Notes: generated by a model not told the origin, from the letters alone. A stretch of DNA of 64,000 nucleotides from Xanthomonas bromi (GCF_900092025.1 NZ_FLTX01000008.1:62001-126000); one strand, 5' to 3'; shown: positions 27,496-39,176, counted from the stretch's first letter. Program-made: numbers and translations.

Positions 27496-28152
27496 TCAGA
27501 ATTGGAATCGGGGCGTCGGTGCGGCGCCCTGGAGATAGGCGAGGTCGGTTTCGAACAACGACTCGATGCGCGGGGCGTTGACGTCGCCACGCACCAGGAC
27601 CGCTTCCATCACCGGTTCGTGACCGCGCACGACGAACAGCCGGCCGTTCGGGCGCAACCACTGCAGCCACTGGGTCGGCAGCGTGTCGACCGCGCCAGTC
27701 ACGCAGACGGCATCGAAGCGACGCTCGCTCTGCCAGCCGAACACGTCGGCGGTTTCGAGACGGACATTGCTGCCCAGGCCGGTGCGATCCAGATTGGCGC
27801 GCGCGGCGGCGGCCAGCGCCGGGTCGATCTCCAGGCTGACGACTTCGCGCGCGAGCGCGGCCAGGCAGGCGGTGGCGAACCCGCTACCGGTGCCCACTTC
27901 CAGCACCTCTTCGCCCGGCTGCAGATCCAGCGCCTGCAGCATGCGGCCTTCGACGACCGGCTTCATCATCTTGTGACCGGCCGACAGTGGAATTTCCACG
28001 TCGACATAGGCCAGCGTCTTGTAAGCGTCCGGCACGAAGGCTTCGCGCGGCAGGCGCGCCAGCACGTCGAGCACGCGCAGGTCCAGCACGTCCCACGGCC
28101 GGATCTGCTGCTCGACCATCTTTTCGCGGGCCTGGGTGAAATCGATCGTCAT
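27496..28152 (-). CDS. Protein-L-isoaspartate O-methyltransferase-like protein
   Basis: This 218-residue SAM-dependent methyltransferase of the PCMT family shows KMVEQQIRPWDVLD, an N-terminal block REAFVPDAYKTLAYVDVEIPL, the SAM-binding motif EVLEVGTGSGFATACLAAL and LRPNGRLFVV. Classical PCMT enzymes repair isoaspartyl residues in aged proteins; this short type found before tolC in xanthomonads may differ in substrate. I chose the ATG at 28152; another ATG five codons upstream is possible. Confidence 0.85.
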   Translation of the reverse strand: MTIDFTQAREKMVEQQIRPWDVLDLRVLDVLARLPREAFVPDAYKTLAYVDVEIPLSAGHKMMKPVVEGRMLQALDLQPGEEVLEVGTGSGFATACLAALAREVVSLEIDPALAAAARANLDRTGLGSNVRLETADVFGWQSERRFDAVCVTGAVDTLPTQWLQWLRPNGRLFVVRGHEPVMEAVLVRGDVNAPRIESLFETDLAYLQGAAPTPRFQF

Positions 28153-28280
28153 GGTGCGGGTATCCAACGCGGTGGGGCATATATTTTACCGGTGCGAGAG
28201 GCACCTGGCGCATCTAGCATCGCTGCGCACTGCGATCGGGCGCAGTGCCGGAAGTCATCGCCACCACAGGCCGGGGGCGC

Positions 28281-28934
28281 TCAGCGCGGCGCATATGCCC
28301 TCAAGAAGAAGTCCACGCTGGTGTCGATGTGCGCATTCACCTGTGCCCGGGTCGGTTGCCCGTGCAGGCCGCACATCATCAACGCGTAGAGCTCGCCCTT
28401 GAGCAGGCAGAAGAATTGCGATGCGGCGCGCGCGACGTCCGCAATGTCCAGCTGGCCGTCAGCTACCCGCGCGGACAGGAAATCCGCCAGCGCCTGCTGG
28501 GTACGCTTGGGGCCTGCATCCCAGAACATCTCGCGGATATGCGCGTCGCCGGTACCGGGCGCCATCATCATGCGGTGGGTGGAGATGGCCGACTCGGTAC
28601 TGACCATGGCGAAGAACGCATGGGCGATCTCGGTGAGCTGGTCGCGCAAGGCGCCCTTGGGGGCGTGGTCGAACAAGTCGTCCGGCATCATGCGCTGACA
28701 TTGTGCGCGGATCGCCTCGGAAAACAGGCTCTCCTTGTCGCCGAAGTGGCTATACACGGTCAATTTGGAGACGCCGGCCTGCGCGGCGATCCCATCCATG
28801 CTGACCCCTGCATAGCCCTGCTCCATGAACATGGTGCGGGCGGCATCCAGGATGGCGGCACGCTTCCCAAGGTCCTTGGGACGGCCAGGGCCGTTGCTCT
28901 TGGCCTTGGAATGGAGGGGGGGCGAGCTGGACAT
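28281..28934 (-). CDS. TetR-family transcriptional regulator
   Basis: This 217-residue repressor-type protein has a helix-turn-helix over about residues 20-65 (AAILDAARTMFMEQGYAGVS, then IAAQAGVSKLTVYSHFGDKE) and a C-terminal ligand domain of the TetR_C_AefR kind (FFAMVSTESAISTHRMM, FFCLLKGELYALMMCGL). It lies 128 bases upstream of the methyltransferase-tolC pair on the same strand, so it may control this efflux gene, as TetR proteins near tolC often do. The ATG at 28934 opens the domain; upstream sequence is not conserved. Confidence 0.88.
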   Translation of the reverse strand: MSSSPPLHSKAKSNGPGRPKDLGKRAAILDAARTMFMEQGYAGVSMDGIAAQAGVSKLTVYSHFGDKESLFSEAIRAQCQRMMPDDLFDHAPKGALRDQLTEIAHAFFAMVSTESAISTHRMMMAPGTGDAHIREMFWDAGPKRTQQALADFLSARVADGQLDIADVARAASQFFCLLKGELYALMMCGLHGQPTRAQVNAHIDTSVDFFLRAYAPR

Positions 28935-28999
28935 GCCGCCAATACTAGACCATCGGGTTCTATATTTATACTCGACGCCCACTGGCGACGTTAACGATT

Positions 29000-29655
29000 C
29001 CGTCTGTCCTGTCGTCGGGCGTGCTGGTGGTGCACAGCGGCCCGAACCACCCCGACGAGCAGATCGCCATTTCTGGCGTCGCCAACCCTGCGCTGCTGGA
29101 AGACGCCGAAGGTCTGATCTGGGTTGGCGGCACGCACGGGCTGTTCCGGGTTGCCGAGGGCGCCGCACACGGCGTCACCCACGCCGAAAGCCTGAGTTCG
29201 GACTATGTGCGCTGCGTGCTCCAGACCGGCGACGGCCCAATCCGGGTGGGCAACGCCGCCGGCCGGGATCGCTGCCGCATGTCGCTGTCGCCCAGCGAAG
29301 CAGGGCAGGTGCTCGATCCATCGGTATTGGCGCTGGCCGATGCCATGAATCGCCGGCGTCAGCGCCAGCTCAAGACCGTCATCGACCGGCGTACGCGCGA
29401 GCTGAGGGACAAATCTGACGCTGCAGCAGGCCAGCCAGGAACGCGAAGCCTTGATGCGCCAGCTGGACTACCGCGCCGGCCACGACGTGCTGCCGGCCCT
29501 GCCGAACCGACGCGAAGCCGAGCGTGTGCTGCAGCACTGGTTCGATGACGCATATGCGGGTGGCGCTGCACTGGCGTCGGCGTTGCTGGATATCGACCAC
29601 TTCAAGCGTCTCAACGACGAATACGGCCACGCAGTCGGCGATGCGGTGCGGCCGA
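29000..29655 (+). pseudogene. Remnant of a propeller-sensor diguanylate cyclase
   Basis: The first frame encodes pieces of a two-component-regulator-type beta-propeller (DAEGLIWVGGTHGLFRVAEG, LSSDYVRCVLQTGDGPIRVG). It then jumps to a juxtamembrane helix (MNRRRQRQLKTVIDRRTREL) without the expected Y_Y_Y and membrane parts. After a frameshift near 29415 the next frame gives the start of a GGDEF domain (LPNRREAERVLQHWFDD, LLDIDHFKRLNDEYGHAVGD), which ends near 29645 before the GGDEF motif itself. The gene thus has an internal deletion, a frameshift and a 3' truncation and cannot make cyclic di-GMP. Confidence 0.7.
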
Positions 29656-29720
29656 GATCGAATGACTGGCGTCATCCTGCGCCACCACGTGCAACACGCT
29701 GCACATAGAGCGCCCACGGC

Positions 29721-30605
29721 TTACTGCTGCGCTCGATCCGCCTGCGCGTGCAACAACGCGACAAACGCCTTTGCCGCACGCGACAAGGTGCGCCCGCCAT
29801 GCGTGACGTAACCCAGTTCGCGCGATAACGCCACATCGGCCAGTGGCAGCGCCACGATCTGATGGTCGATCATGCGCTCCGGCAACACGCTCCACGCCAG
29901 GCCCACCGACACCAGCATCTTGATCGTTTCCAGGTAATTGGTGGTCATGCGCAGGCTGGGCACCAGTCCGCGATCTGCGAACAGATTGGCGACGATGCGA
30001 TGGGTGAAGGTGCCCGGATCCGGCAACACCGCCGGGTGCGCCACCACATCGTCCAGCGACACCGCGCGCAGCCCTGCCAACGGGTGATCTGGCGCAACCA
30101 CGAACTGCAGACGGTCGTGCCAGATCGGCTGCGCGCGCAGCGGGGGGCGCGTGTCGGGCGCCAGGGTGGTCACCGCCAATTCCACCTCGCCGCGCAGCAC
30201 CGCCGCGTACGCCAGTTCCGAATCCAGAAATTGGATGTCCAGCGCCGCCTGCGGATGTTGCGTCGCGAAACCGCGCAACAAGGCTGGCAGGCGATGCAGG
30301 CCCACATGATGGCTGGTGGCCAGACTCAAACGACCGCCAACCGCTGCACCCAGATGCTCCAGCACGCGGCGGGTGTCCTGCAGCTCGGCCAGAATGCGTT
30401 GTGCGCGCGGTAGCAGTGCATGGCCGGCTTCGGTCAGCACCACTTGCCGGCCAAGGCGGTCGAACAACCGTGCCGACAGTTGCGCTTCCAGCAGGGCGAT
30501 GCGTTTGCTCACTGCCGGCTGGGTCAGGTGCAAGGCCTCGCCGGCCGCCGAGAAGCTACCGCTTTCGGCGATCGCCACAAACGCATTGAGACTCGCCAGG
30601 TCCAT
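29721..30605 (-). CDS. LysR-family regulator divergent from leuC
   Basis: This 294-residue protein has a LysR helix-turn-helix at residues 1-60 (MDLASLNAFVAIAESGSFSA, LTQPAVSKRIALLEAQL) and an effector-binding domain from about 90 (GRLSLATSHHVGLHRLPALL ... LPDPGTFTHRIV). It is divergent from leuC across 120 bases holding an inverted repeat, so it probably controls leuC-leuD-leuB, as LeuO or IlvY-like regulators do for related operons. The effector may be isopropylmalate or a keto acid; that is inference from position. Confidence 0.88.
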   Translation of the reverse strand: MDLASLNAFVAIAESGSFSAAGEALHLTQPAVSKRIALLEAQLSARLFDRLGRQVVLTEAGHALLPRAQRILAELQDTRRVLEHLGAAVGGRLSLATSHHVGLHRLPALLRGFATQHPQAALDIQFLDSELAYAAVLRGEVELAVTTLAPDTRPPLRAQPIWHDRLQFVVAPDHPLAGLRAVSLDDVVAHPAVLPDPGTFTHRIVANLFADRGLVPSLRMTTNYLETIKMLVSVGLAWSVLPERMIDHQIVALPLADVALSRELGYVTHGGRTLSRAAKAFVALLHAQADRAQQ

Positions 30606-30617
30606 TGCTATTCCTAA

Positions 30618-30647
30618 AATTCATTTCTTGAATAAACAATATGAATT
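30618..30647. promoter_or_regulatory. Candidate LysR operator in the leuC promoter
   Basis: AATTCAT (30618-30624) and ATGAATT (30641-30647) form an inverted repeat with 16 bases between the arms, in an AT-rich patch between the divergent LysR gene and leuC. LysR proteins bind such dyads beside the promoter they control. A TTGAAT at 30628 could be a -35 element for leuC. Confidence 0.45.
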
Positions 30648-30725
30648 TGCGTTATCCAAGGCAAGCTTCTAGCATCGATCTCAGCCAGGTGGGCGCACCC
30701 ACCATCCGCCACTCGGATTGCCGCG

Positions 30726-32165
30726 ATGACTGCCAAGACCCTGTACGACAAGCTGTGGGACCTGCATGAAGTCACACGCCGTGACGATGGTTCGTCGCTG
30801 ATCTATATCGACCGCCACATCCTGCACGAAGTGACTTCGCCGCAGGCCTTCGAAGGTCTGCGCCTGGCCGGGCGCAAGCCGTGGCGCATCGACGCCAATA
30901 TCGCCACCCCCGATCACAACGTGCCGACCACGCGTGCCGAGCGTCAGGGTGGACTGGAATCGATCTCCGATGAAGTCTCCCGCCTGCAGGTGCAGACGCT
31001 GGACGAGAATTGCGACGACTTCGGCATCCTCGAGTTCAAGATGAACGATGCGCGCCAGGGCATCGTGCATGTGGTCGGCCCAGAGCAGGGCGCCACCTTG
31101 CCGGGCATGACCGTGGTCTGCGGCGATTCGCACACCTCCACGCATGGCGCATTCGGCGCGTTGGCGCATGGCATCGGCACCTCCGAGGTCGAGCATGTGC
31201 TGGCCACGCAGTGCCTGATCACCAAGAAGATGAAGAACATGCAGGTGCGCGTAGAAGGCACGCTGCCGTTCGGGGTGACCGCCAAGGACATCGTGCTGGC
31301 AGTGATCGGCAAGATCGGCACTGCCGGCGGCAATGGGCATGCGCTGGAATTTGCCGGCAGCGCCATCCGCGCGCTGTCGATGGAAGGCCGCATGACCATC
31401 TGCAACATGTCCATCGAAGCCGGTGCGCGCGTGGGTATGGTGGCGGTGGACGAGAAGACGATTGCCTACGTCAAAGGTCGCCCGTTCGCACCCAAGGGTG
31501 CCGACTGGGATGCGGCAGTGGCGCTGTGGAACACGCTGGTGTCCGATCCGGACGCGCACTTCGATACCGTGGTGGAGCTGCGCGCCGAAGACATCAAGCC
31601 GCAGGTCAGCTGGGGCACCTCGCCGGAGATGGTGCTGGCGATCGATCAGCAGGTGCCGGACCCGGCCGCCGAGCAGGACCCGACCAAGCGCGATTCGATC
31701 GAGCGCGCGCTGAAATACATGGGTTTGAAGGCCAACCAGCCGATCACCGAGATCCGCCTGGATCGCGTGTTCATCGGCTCGTGCACCAATTCGCGCATCG
31801 AAGACCTGCGTGCCGCCGCAGCGGTGGCCAAGGGGCGCAAGGTCGCTTCCACCATCAAACAGGCGCTGGTGGTGCCGGGTTCTGGCCTGGTCAAGGCGCA
31901 GGCCGAAGCCGAAGGCCTGGACAAGGTGTTTCTGGACGCCGGTTTCGAATGGCGCGAGCCCGGCTGTTCGATGTGCCTGGCCATGAACCCGGACAAGCTC
32001 GGCAGCGGCGAGCATTGCGCGTCCACCTCCAACCGCAATTTCGAGGGCCGCCAGGGCGCCGGCGGACGCACCCATCTGGTCAGCCCGGCGATGGCTGCCG
32101 CGGCGGCGGTGAGCGGGCATTTTGTCGATGTGCGTGACCTCCAGGGAATCGAGAATCGGGAATAG
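30726..32165 (+). CDS. leuC: 3-isopropylmalate dehydratase large subunit
   Basis: This 479-residue aconitase-family subunit isomerises 2- and 3-isopropylmalate in leucine synthesis together with LeuD. It shows [12 protein letters not shown] at the N-terminus, [27 protein letters not shown], and the three 4Fe-4S cysteines in [16 protein letters not shown] and [11 protein letters not shown], with [12 protein letters not shown] after them. The last codons run into a short GGGAATC repeat. The order leuC-leuD-leuB is typical. The divergent LysR gene probably regulates it. Confidence 0.97.
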   Translation: MTAKTLYDKLWDLHEVTRRDDGSSLIYIDRHILHEVTSPQAFEGLRLAGRKPWRIDANIATPDHNVPTTRAERQGGLESISDEVSRLQVQTLDENCDDFGILEFKMNDARQGIVHVVGPEQGATLPGMTVVCGDSHTSTHGAFGALAHGIGTSEVEHVLATQCLITKKMKNMQVRVEGTLPFGVTAKDIVLAVIGKIGTAGGNGHALEFAGSAIRALSMEGRMTICNMSIEAGARVGMVAVDEKTIAYVKGRPFAPKGADWDAAVALWNTLVSDPDAHFDTVVELRAEDIKPQVSWGTSPEMVLAIDQQVPDPAAEQDPTKRDSIERALKYMGLKANQPITEIRLDRVFIGSCTNSRIEDLRAAAAVAKGRKVASTIKQALVVPGSGLVKAQAEAEGLDKVFLDAGFEWREPGCSMCLAMNPDKLGSGEHCASTSNRNFEGRQGAGGRTHLVSPAMAAAAAVSGHFVDVRDLQGIENRE

Positions 32166-32229
32166 GGAATCGCAAAGTCCTGCTTCCCGCTCTGTCCATT
32201 CCCGACTCCCCATTCCCCATTCCCGGCCT
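32154..32229 (+). repeat. GGGAAT/ATTCCC inverted repeat between leuC and leuD
   Basis: Repeated GGGAATC/GAATCGGG blocks at the end of leuC face repeated ATTCCC blocks just before leuD, so the transcript can fold into a long stem of about 25 bases per arm. Arrays of ATTCCCGATTCCC occur in many places in xanthomonad genomes. Here the structure lies inside an operon, overlaps the leuC stop and could set relative expression or stability of the leuC and leuD messages. Confidence 0.7.
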
Positions 32230-32235
32230 CTCTCA

Positions 32236-32883
32236 ATGACTCCTTTTACCCAACACACCGGACTGGTGGCGCCGCTGGATCGCGCCAATGTCGATACCGA
32301 CCAGATCATTCCCAAGCAATTCCTCAAGTCGATCAAGCGCACCGGCTTCGGGCCGAACCTGTTCGACGAATGGCGCTACCTGGATATCGGCGAGCCGGGG
32401 CGCGACAACAGCACCCGCCCGCTCAATCCAGAGTTCGTGCTCAATTTCCCGCGTTACCAGGGCGCCAGCGTGCTGCTGGCACGCGAGAACTTTGGCTGCG
32501 GCTCCTCGCGTGAACATGCGCCGTGGGCGCTGGAGGAGTACGGGTTCCGCGCCGTGATCGCGCCGAGTTTTGCCGACATCTTCTACAACAACAGCTTCAA
32601 GAACGGCCTGCTGCCGATCGTGCTGGCAGAAGCGGAAGTGGATGCGCTGTTCGAGCAGTGCCTGGCCACCGACGGCTATCAGCTCACCGTGGATCTGGAC
32701 GCGCAGCGCGTGCGCCGGCCCGATGGCGTGGAGTATGCCTTCGAGGTCGACGCGTTCCGTAAACACTGCCTGCTCAACGGCCTGGACGACATCGGCCTGA
32801 CCTTGCAGGACGCCGACGCGATCGGCCGGTTCGAACATACCCATCGCGCACGCCAACCCTGGCTGTTCAACGCGATGCAGTAA
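32236..32883 (+). CDS. leuD: 3-isopropylmalate dehydratase small subunit
   Basis: This 215-residue swivel-domain partner of LeuC begins [20 protein letters not shown] and has [19 protein letters not shown], then [20 protein letters not shown], the active-site loop of the family, and [16 protein letters not shown]. The start at 32236 follows the repeat region; earlier in-frame starts would be inside it and add nonconserved residues. leuB follows after 65 bases. Confidence 0.96.
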   Translation: MTPFTQHTGLVAPLDRANVDTDQIIPKQFLKSIKRTGFGPNLFDEWRYLDIGEPGRDNSTRPLNPEFVLNFPRYQGASVLLARENFGCGSSREHAPWALEEYGFRAVIAPSFADIFYNNSFKNGLLPIVLAEAEVDALFEQCLATDGYQLTVDLDAQRVRRPDGVEYAFEVDAFRKHCLLNGLDDIGLTLQDADAIGRFEHTHRARQPWLFNAMQ

Positions 32884-32948
32884 ACGCCTGCGACAAGCAC
32901 GACTGCCATCGACACCCTGGCGCTGCAGCGTCAACCCACGAGGATTGC

Positions 32949-34022
32949 ATGAGCAAGCAGATTCTGATTCTTCCCGGTGACGGCATCGGCCCGGAAATCA
33001 TGGCCGAAGCAGTCAAGGTGCTGACGCGGATCGACGCGCAGCACGGTCTCGGCTACAGCCTGTCATACGACGAACTGGGTGGTGCGGCCTACGACAAGTA
33101 CGGCAGCCCGCTAGCCGATGAAACGTTGGAGCGCGCGCGCGCGGCCGATGCAGTGCTGCTGGGCGCAGTCGGTGGACCGCAGTGGGACACCATCGACCCG
33201 GCACTGCGCCCGGAGCGCGGCCTGCTCAAGATCCGCTCGCAGCTGGGCCTGTTCGCCAACCTGCGCCCGGCCTTGCTGTATCCGCAATTGGCCGAGGCAT
33301 CCACGCTCAAGCCGGAGGTGGTGTCGGGGTTGGATCTGCTGATCCTGCGCGAGCTCACTGGCGGCATCTACTTCGGCCAGCCGCGTGGCAACCGCACGCT
33401 GGACAACGGCGAGCGCCAGGCTTACGACACCTTGCCGTACAGCGAGAGCGAGATCCGCCGCATCGCCAAGGCGGGCTTCGAAATGGCACGCTTGCGCAGC
33501 AAGAAGTTATGTTCGGTCGACAAGGCCAACGTGCTGGCATCGAGCCAGTTGTGGCGCGCGGTGGTGGAAGAGGTGGCCAAGGACTACCCGGACATCGCGC
33601 TATCGCATATGTACGTCGACAACGCCGCGATGCAGTTGGTGCGCGCGCCCAAGCAGTTCGACGTGATCGTGACCGACAATATGTTCGGTGACATTTTGTC
33701 CGACCAAGCGTCCATGCTCACGGGCTCGATCGGCATGCTGCCCTCCGCTTCGCTGGATGCCAACAGCAAGGGCATGTACGAGCCATGTCATGGTTCAGCG
33801 CCGGACATCGCTGGCAAGGGCATCGCCAATCCCCTGGCGACGATCCTGTCGGTGGCGATGATGCTACGCTACACCTTCGCGCAGGCCGATGCAGCGGATG
33901 CCATCGAGCGCGCAGTCGGCAAGGTGCTCGACAAGGGTCTGCGGACTGCCGACATCTGGTCCGAAGGCACCACCAAGGTCGGCACCGTGGCGATGGGCGA
34001 TGCGGTGGTGGCTGCGCTGTAG
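32949..34022 (+). CDS. leuB: 3-isopropylmalate dehydrogenase
   Basis: This 357-residue NAD-dependent enzyme oxidises and decarboxylates 3-isopropylmalate to 2-ketoisocaproate. It opens [20 protein letters not shown] and shows the substrate-binding [20 protein letters not shown] and [47 protein letters not shown] and the NAD-binding [18 protein letters not shown]. Its start has a GAGGATT site 6 bases upstream. It ends the leuCDB operon, which converges on leuA. Confidence 0.97.
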   Translation: MSKQILILPGDGIGPEIMAEAVKVLTRIDAQHGLGYSLSYDELGGAAYDKYGSPLADETLERARAADAVLLGAVGGPQWDTIDPALRPERGLLKIRSQLGLFANLRPALLYPQLAEASTLKPEVVSGLDLLILRELTGGIYFGQPRGNRTLDNGERQAYDTLPYSESEIRRIAKAGFEMARLRSKKLCSVDKANVLASSQLWRAVVEEVAKDYPDIALSHMYVDNAAMQLVRAPKQFDVIVTDNMFGDILSDQASMLTGSIGMLPSASLDANSKGMYEPCHGSAPDIAGKGIANPLATILSVAMMLRYTFAQADAADAIERAVGKVLDKGLRTADIWSEGTTKVGTVAMGDAVVAAL

Positions 34023-34356
34023 GTCCCACGTTGTGGTTGTGATTGTCGCGTGCCGGAGGCGTGCTCGCACGCTTCCGGGTGTCGGCTCGTATGCGGTATG
34101 CATGCCGCATGCGTGTCCCCTACATAGATGTACTTGTGCGTGTCCCACACCAGTACGCGTGGAAGCGCCCGCGGTAGACTGAAGTCATCTTGAAGATGCC
34201 ACGCATTCAAGCGCCTGCAGCGCGGGAGCATTCGGGCAAAGCGCGCAGATGCCCACTGCATGGTCGGCCAGTGGCACGGCGTCTGCCTTGACACGCGCGC
34301 GTAAGCGCTGGCGGTGAACCGACGCACTCGTAAAGGGATCAACCACCAAAATCAAA
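34023..34356. other. Convergent intergenic region leuB / leuA
   Basis: About 330 bases lie between the leuB stop and the leuA terminator. A short GCGTGC/GCACGC hairpin near 34060 just after leuB might stop rightward transcription, but it has no T-run. I see no gene. The stretch has several short repeats of TGCGTGTCCC (34110 and 34138) of unknown meaning. Confidence 0.35.
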
Positions 34357-34384
34357 ACGGCCAGCAGATCACCCTGCTGGCCGT
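34357..34384 (-). terminator. Intrinsic terminator after leuA
   Basis: The perfect 11-base-pair stem ACGGCCAGCAG / CTGCTGGCCGT has a six-base loop. Read leftward from leuA it is followed by TTTTGATTTTGG. It lies 33 bases beyond the leuA stop and closes the leftward ilv-leuA operon. Confidence 0.88.
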
Positions 34385-34417
34385 CAGGCATCCATCAATT
34401 TAACGAGTGACCAGTGC

Positions 34418-35976
<1,559 letters not shown>

Positions 35977-35983
<7 letters not shown>

Positions 35984-37095
35984 GAAGACTCCTCTACGGC
36001 GATGGCGGTGACAGGCGTTGAAGCGACTGCGGATGGGCGGGAAAGAATGGGTGTATCGGATGGTGGCTTGCCGCTGCGTTCGTTGCGAAGTCGCTCGGTA
36101 TTGCGACGGCGCGGCTTGCGTGGCGGGCGCGGCCGCACCTCGGACAAGAGTGTGGCCAGAACGGTTGCGTCGATATTACCGCCAGAGACCACTGCACATT
36201 TGCGTTTACCGGACACGCGGCGACCGGCGGCCAGGGCCAGCGCGCCGGCGCCTTCGGCGATGACGTGTTCTTCCAGTGCCAGGCGCACCAATGTCTCGCG
36301 TAATTCGGCCTCGCGCACGATGACCACATCGTCGAGCAGGCTCGAGCACAGGCGGCGGGTCAGGAAGCCGGGAATCTTGACTTTCACGCCGTCGGCCAGG
36401 GTGGGGACCGGGGCGATTTCACGCAGATCGCCGCGCACGGCGCGGGCCATCGAATCCACCCCTTCCACCTGCGCGCCGACGATGCGCACGCCTTGCGATT
36501 TCAGTGCCAGCGCCACCCCAGAGGCCAGCCCGCCGCCGCCGATCGGCACAATCACCACGTCCGGCGCATGCGCAGCCAGTTCGATGCCGACAGTGCCCTG
36601 CCCGGCGATCACATCCGGGTCGTCGAAGGCGGACAGAAAACGGTAGCCGTTCTGGTCGGCCAACTCGCGCGCGAATGCAAACGCCTCGTCGTAACTGTGG
36701 CCGTGCTGGCGGACGGTGGCGCCCCAATGTGCAACACCGGCGATCTTGGTCTGCGGTGCGCCGTAGGGCATCACCGTGATGGCCTGCACGCCCAGCCGGT
36801 ACGCCGACCACGCCACACCTTGCGCATGGTTGCCGGCAGATGCGCAGATCACCGGTCGCTCGTCGCCGCGTTCCAGTCCCGCCAGTAATGCGTTCAATGC
36901 ACCGCGCACCTTGTAGGAGCCGGTGCGCTGCAGGTTTTCCAACTTCAACCACACACCGAAGCGTTCGGCGTAATGCAGCGGCGTGGGGGACAGGTACTTG
37001 CGCAGACGTGCCTGTGCGGCCAGCACGTCGGCCACGCTGACGGCCACGTCGCTTACCTCTGGCTCCTTTGCGGAAGGGTGGCCGGAATCAGGCAT
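35977..37095 (-). CDS. Threonine dehydratase, short form without regulatory domain
   Basis: This 372-residue PLP enzyme deaminates threonine to 2-ketobutyrate, the first step to isoleucine. It shows [20 protein letters not shown] with the PLP lysine, [40 protein letters not shown] (phosphate loop) and [12 protein letters not shown] near residue 310. Classical biosynthetic IlvA carries ACT-like domains after this; here there is only a 50-residue Arg/Pro-rich tail that overlaps leuA. The form thus resembles TdcB, yet it sits in the biosynthetic operon. It probably lacks isoleucine feedback through such a domain. Confidence 0.88.
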
Positions 37096-37170
37096 TGCGG
37101 CACACGCGTGGCCGATCTGGAGGAAGATACCTCCGAACGGCGCTCTGATGGTCGCGCGAGGTGCGCATGC

Positions 37171-37428
37171 TCATGCCGCCGCCTCGACCGATGCCAGTGC
37201 AGTGATCGCCACCGATTCGCAGTCGTAGACCTTTTCCAGCTGCAGGCGCAGCGTTTCCGGCGGGCGGTTGCTGTCTACATCCAGCTGCAGATGCCAGCGC
37301 CCGGCATCGTCCGGTGCTGCCGCGCCCTGGATCGCGCACGGGCGGAAGCCGCGGCGCTCGGTCATGCCGATCACCCGCACCAGCGCACCTTCGGCCGGCT
37401 TCAGCACCAGATCAAGCCGGTAACGCAT
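37171..37428 (-). CDS. ilvM: Acetolactate synthase small subunit-like ACT protein
   Basis: This 85-residue protein has an ACT-like fold as in IlvM: RLDLVLKPAEGALVRVIGMT, ERRGFRP, then RWHLQLDVDSNRPPETLRLQ and LEKVYDCESVAI. It would bind and activate the IlvG catalytic subunit and may confer valine control. Its start overlaps the end of ilvG by 17 bases, which supports coupled translation of the two subunits. Sequence is loosely conserved in this family, so position adds much to the call. Confidence 0.85.
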   Translation of the reverse strand: MRYRLDLVLKPAEGALVRVIGMTERRGFRPCAIQGAAAPDDAGRWHLQLDVDSNRPPETLRLQLEKVYDCESVAITALASVEAAA

Positions 37429-39133
37429 GCGTCGTCTCCTTGACCGCGTGTGCGGGATTGCTGTCCAGCATGGTGCTGTTGGCGTTGTTGGGCGGCACCA
37501 GCGGCCACACATTGGCGCGCGCATCGATCGCGACATGCAGCAGGCCGGGGCCGGGCTGGGCCAGCAGCTCGGCCAGTGCTGTGTCCACGTCGCCGCGCGC
37601 GATGATGCGTTTGGCCGGGATCCCGAACACCTGCGCCAACGCTGCGAAATCCGGGTTGTCGGACAGATCGATTTCGCTGTAGCGCTCGGCAAAGAACAAC
37701 TCCTGCCACTGCCGGACCATGCCCAGCGAGCTGTTGTCCAGCAGCACGATCTTCACCGGCAGCTTGCAGCGCGCGATCGTCACCAGCTCCTGCACATTCA
37801 TCATGAAGCTGCCATCGCCGGAGACCAGCACCACGGTGCGATCAGGGCAGGCGAACTGCGCGCCCATCGCGGCCGGCAGGCCGAAACCCATGGTGCCGAG
37901 CGCGCCGCTGGTGAGGTGATTGCGCGGATCGTTGAAGCGGCAGTGCTGGGCCACCCACATCTGATGCTGGCCCACATCGCAGGCGATGATGGTGTCGGCC
38001 GGGGCCACTTCGCTCAGGCGCTTCAACAGCGCCGGTGCGTAGATATCGGTACCGGGCGCGTCGTAACGCGCGCCGAATTTTTCACGGTTTGCAAAGCAGC
38101 GTGTGCGCCAGCCCTGGCAGTTGGCCCGCGCTGCGCTCAGTGCCTTGAGGCTGGTGGCCACATCGCCGGGCACCGCGATATCGGCGGTGCGCAGCTTGGA
38201 GATTTCATAGGCATCGGCGTCCAGATGGATGACGCGCGCGAATGGTGCGAACTCGCTCAGTTTGCCGGTGGCACGGTCGTCGAAACGCGCACCGACGACC
38301 ACCAGCAGGTCGCATTCCTGAATGGCCATGTTGGCGGCACGTGTGCCGTGCATGCCCAGCATGCCCAGGTAATCCGGATGCGCATGCGGCAACGCACCCA
38401 GGCCGCGCAAGGTCAGCGCGGTCGGGATGCCGGTGGCTTCGACGAAGCGCCGAAAGGCCTCCACCGCATCGGCCAACGCGATCCCGCCACCGCCGTACAC
38501 CACCGGGCGTTCGGCACTGGCGATCGCCGCCAGTGCGTCGGCCAGCTTCGCATCGGCCGGTGCCCGCGGGGGCATGACAGCCGCCGGCACGTGGTCTGGC
38601 AGATGCGCCGCGTTGGCGATCTGCACGTCCTTGGGCAGGTCGATCAGCACCGGCCCGGGACGTCCTTCGCGCGCAATCCGAAACGCCTCGCGCACCATCT
38701 CCGGAAGATCCTCCACACGCCGCACCAGGAAGCTGTGCTTGACGATCGGCATGGTCATGCCGAATACGTCCAGTTCCTGGAATGCGTCGGTGCCAAGCAA
38801 CGGTGTGGCGACCTGGCCGGTCAGGCACACCATCGGCACCGAGTCGAGCATCGCGTCGGCGATGCCGGTGACCAGGTTGGATGCGCCCGGGCCGGAGGTG
38901 GCCACACACACGCCGACCCGGCCGCTGGCACGGGCGTAGCCGTTGGCGGCCAGGGCGGCGCCCTGTTCGTGACGAACAAGGATGTGCTTGAGCCTGGAAT
39001 CCACCAGGGCGTCGTAGAACGGCATGATGGTGCCGCCCGGATAGCCGAACAGCGTTTCCACGCCCTCGGCTTCCAGGGCCTGCGTCAGCCAGCGCGCGCC
39101 GTTGCGGGGCGTGCTGTGTGCGGAGGTGTTCAT
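37412..39133 (-). CDS. ilvG: Acetolactate synthase large subunit
   Basis: This 573-residue thiamine-diphosphate enzyme makes acetolactate and acetohydroxybutyrate for Val/Leu/Ile synthesis. It has LFGYPGGTIMPFYDAL, HEQGAALAANGYARASG with the catalytic Glu, the FAD/central domain (ILAC-type, GMLGMHGTRAANMAIQECDL), and the ThDP motif SGDGSFMMNVQELVTIARC ... NNSS-like LLDNSSLGMVRQWQELFF. The ATG at 39133 starts just before the domain. It lies 43 bases after ilvC on the same strand. Confidence 0.95.
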   Translation of the reverse strand: MNTSAHSTPRNGARWLTQALEAEGVETLFGYPGGTIMPFYDALVDSRLKHILVRHEQGAALAANGYARASGRVGVCVATSGPGASNLVTGIADAMLDSVPMVCLTGQVATPLLGTDAFQELDVFGMTMPIVKHSFLVRRVEDLPEMVREAFRIAREGRPGPVLIDLPKDVQIANAAHLPDHVPAAVMPPRAPADAKLADALAAIASAERPVVYGGGGIALADAVEAFRRFVEATGIPTALTLRGLGALPHAHPDYLGMLGMHGTRAANMAIQECDLLVVVGARFDDRATGKLSEFAPFARVIHLDADAYEISKLRTADIAVPGDVATSLKALSAARANCQGWRTRCFANREKFGARYDAPGTDIYAPALLKRLSEVAPADTIIACDVGQHQMWVAQHCRFNDPRNHLTSGALGTMGFGLPAAMGAQFACPDRTVVLVSGDGSFMMNVQELVTIARCKLPVKIVLLDNSSLGMVRQWQELFFAERYSEIDLSDNPDFAALAQVFGIPAKRIIARGDVDTALAELLAQPGPGLLHVAIDARANVWPLVPPNNANSTMLDSNPAHAVKETTHALPA

Positions 39134-39176
39134 GCGTTGCGGACCTTCGGTTTAAGCGGTGGGGGAGACGGCGGCC

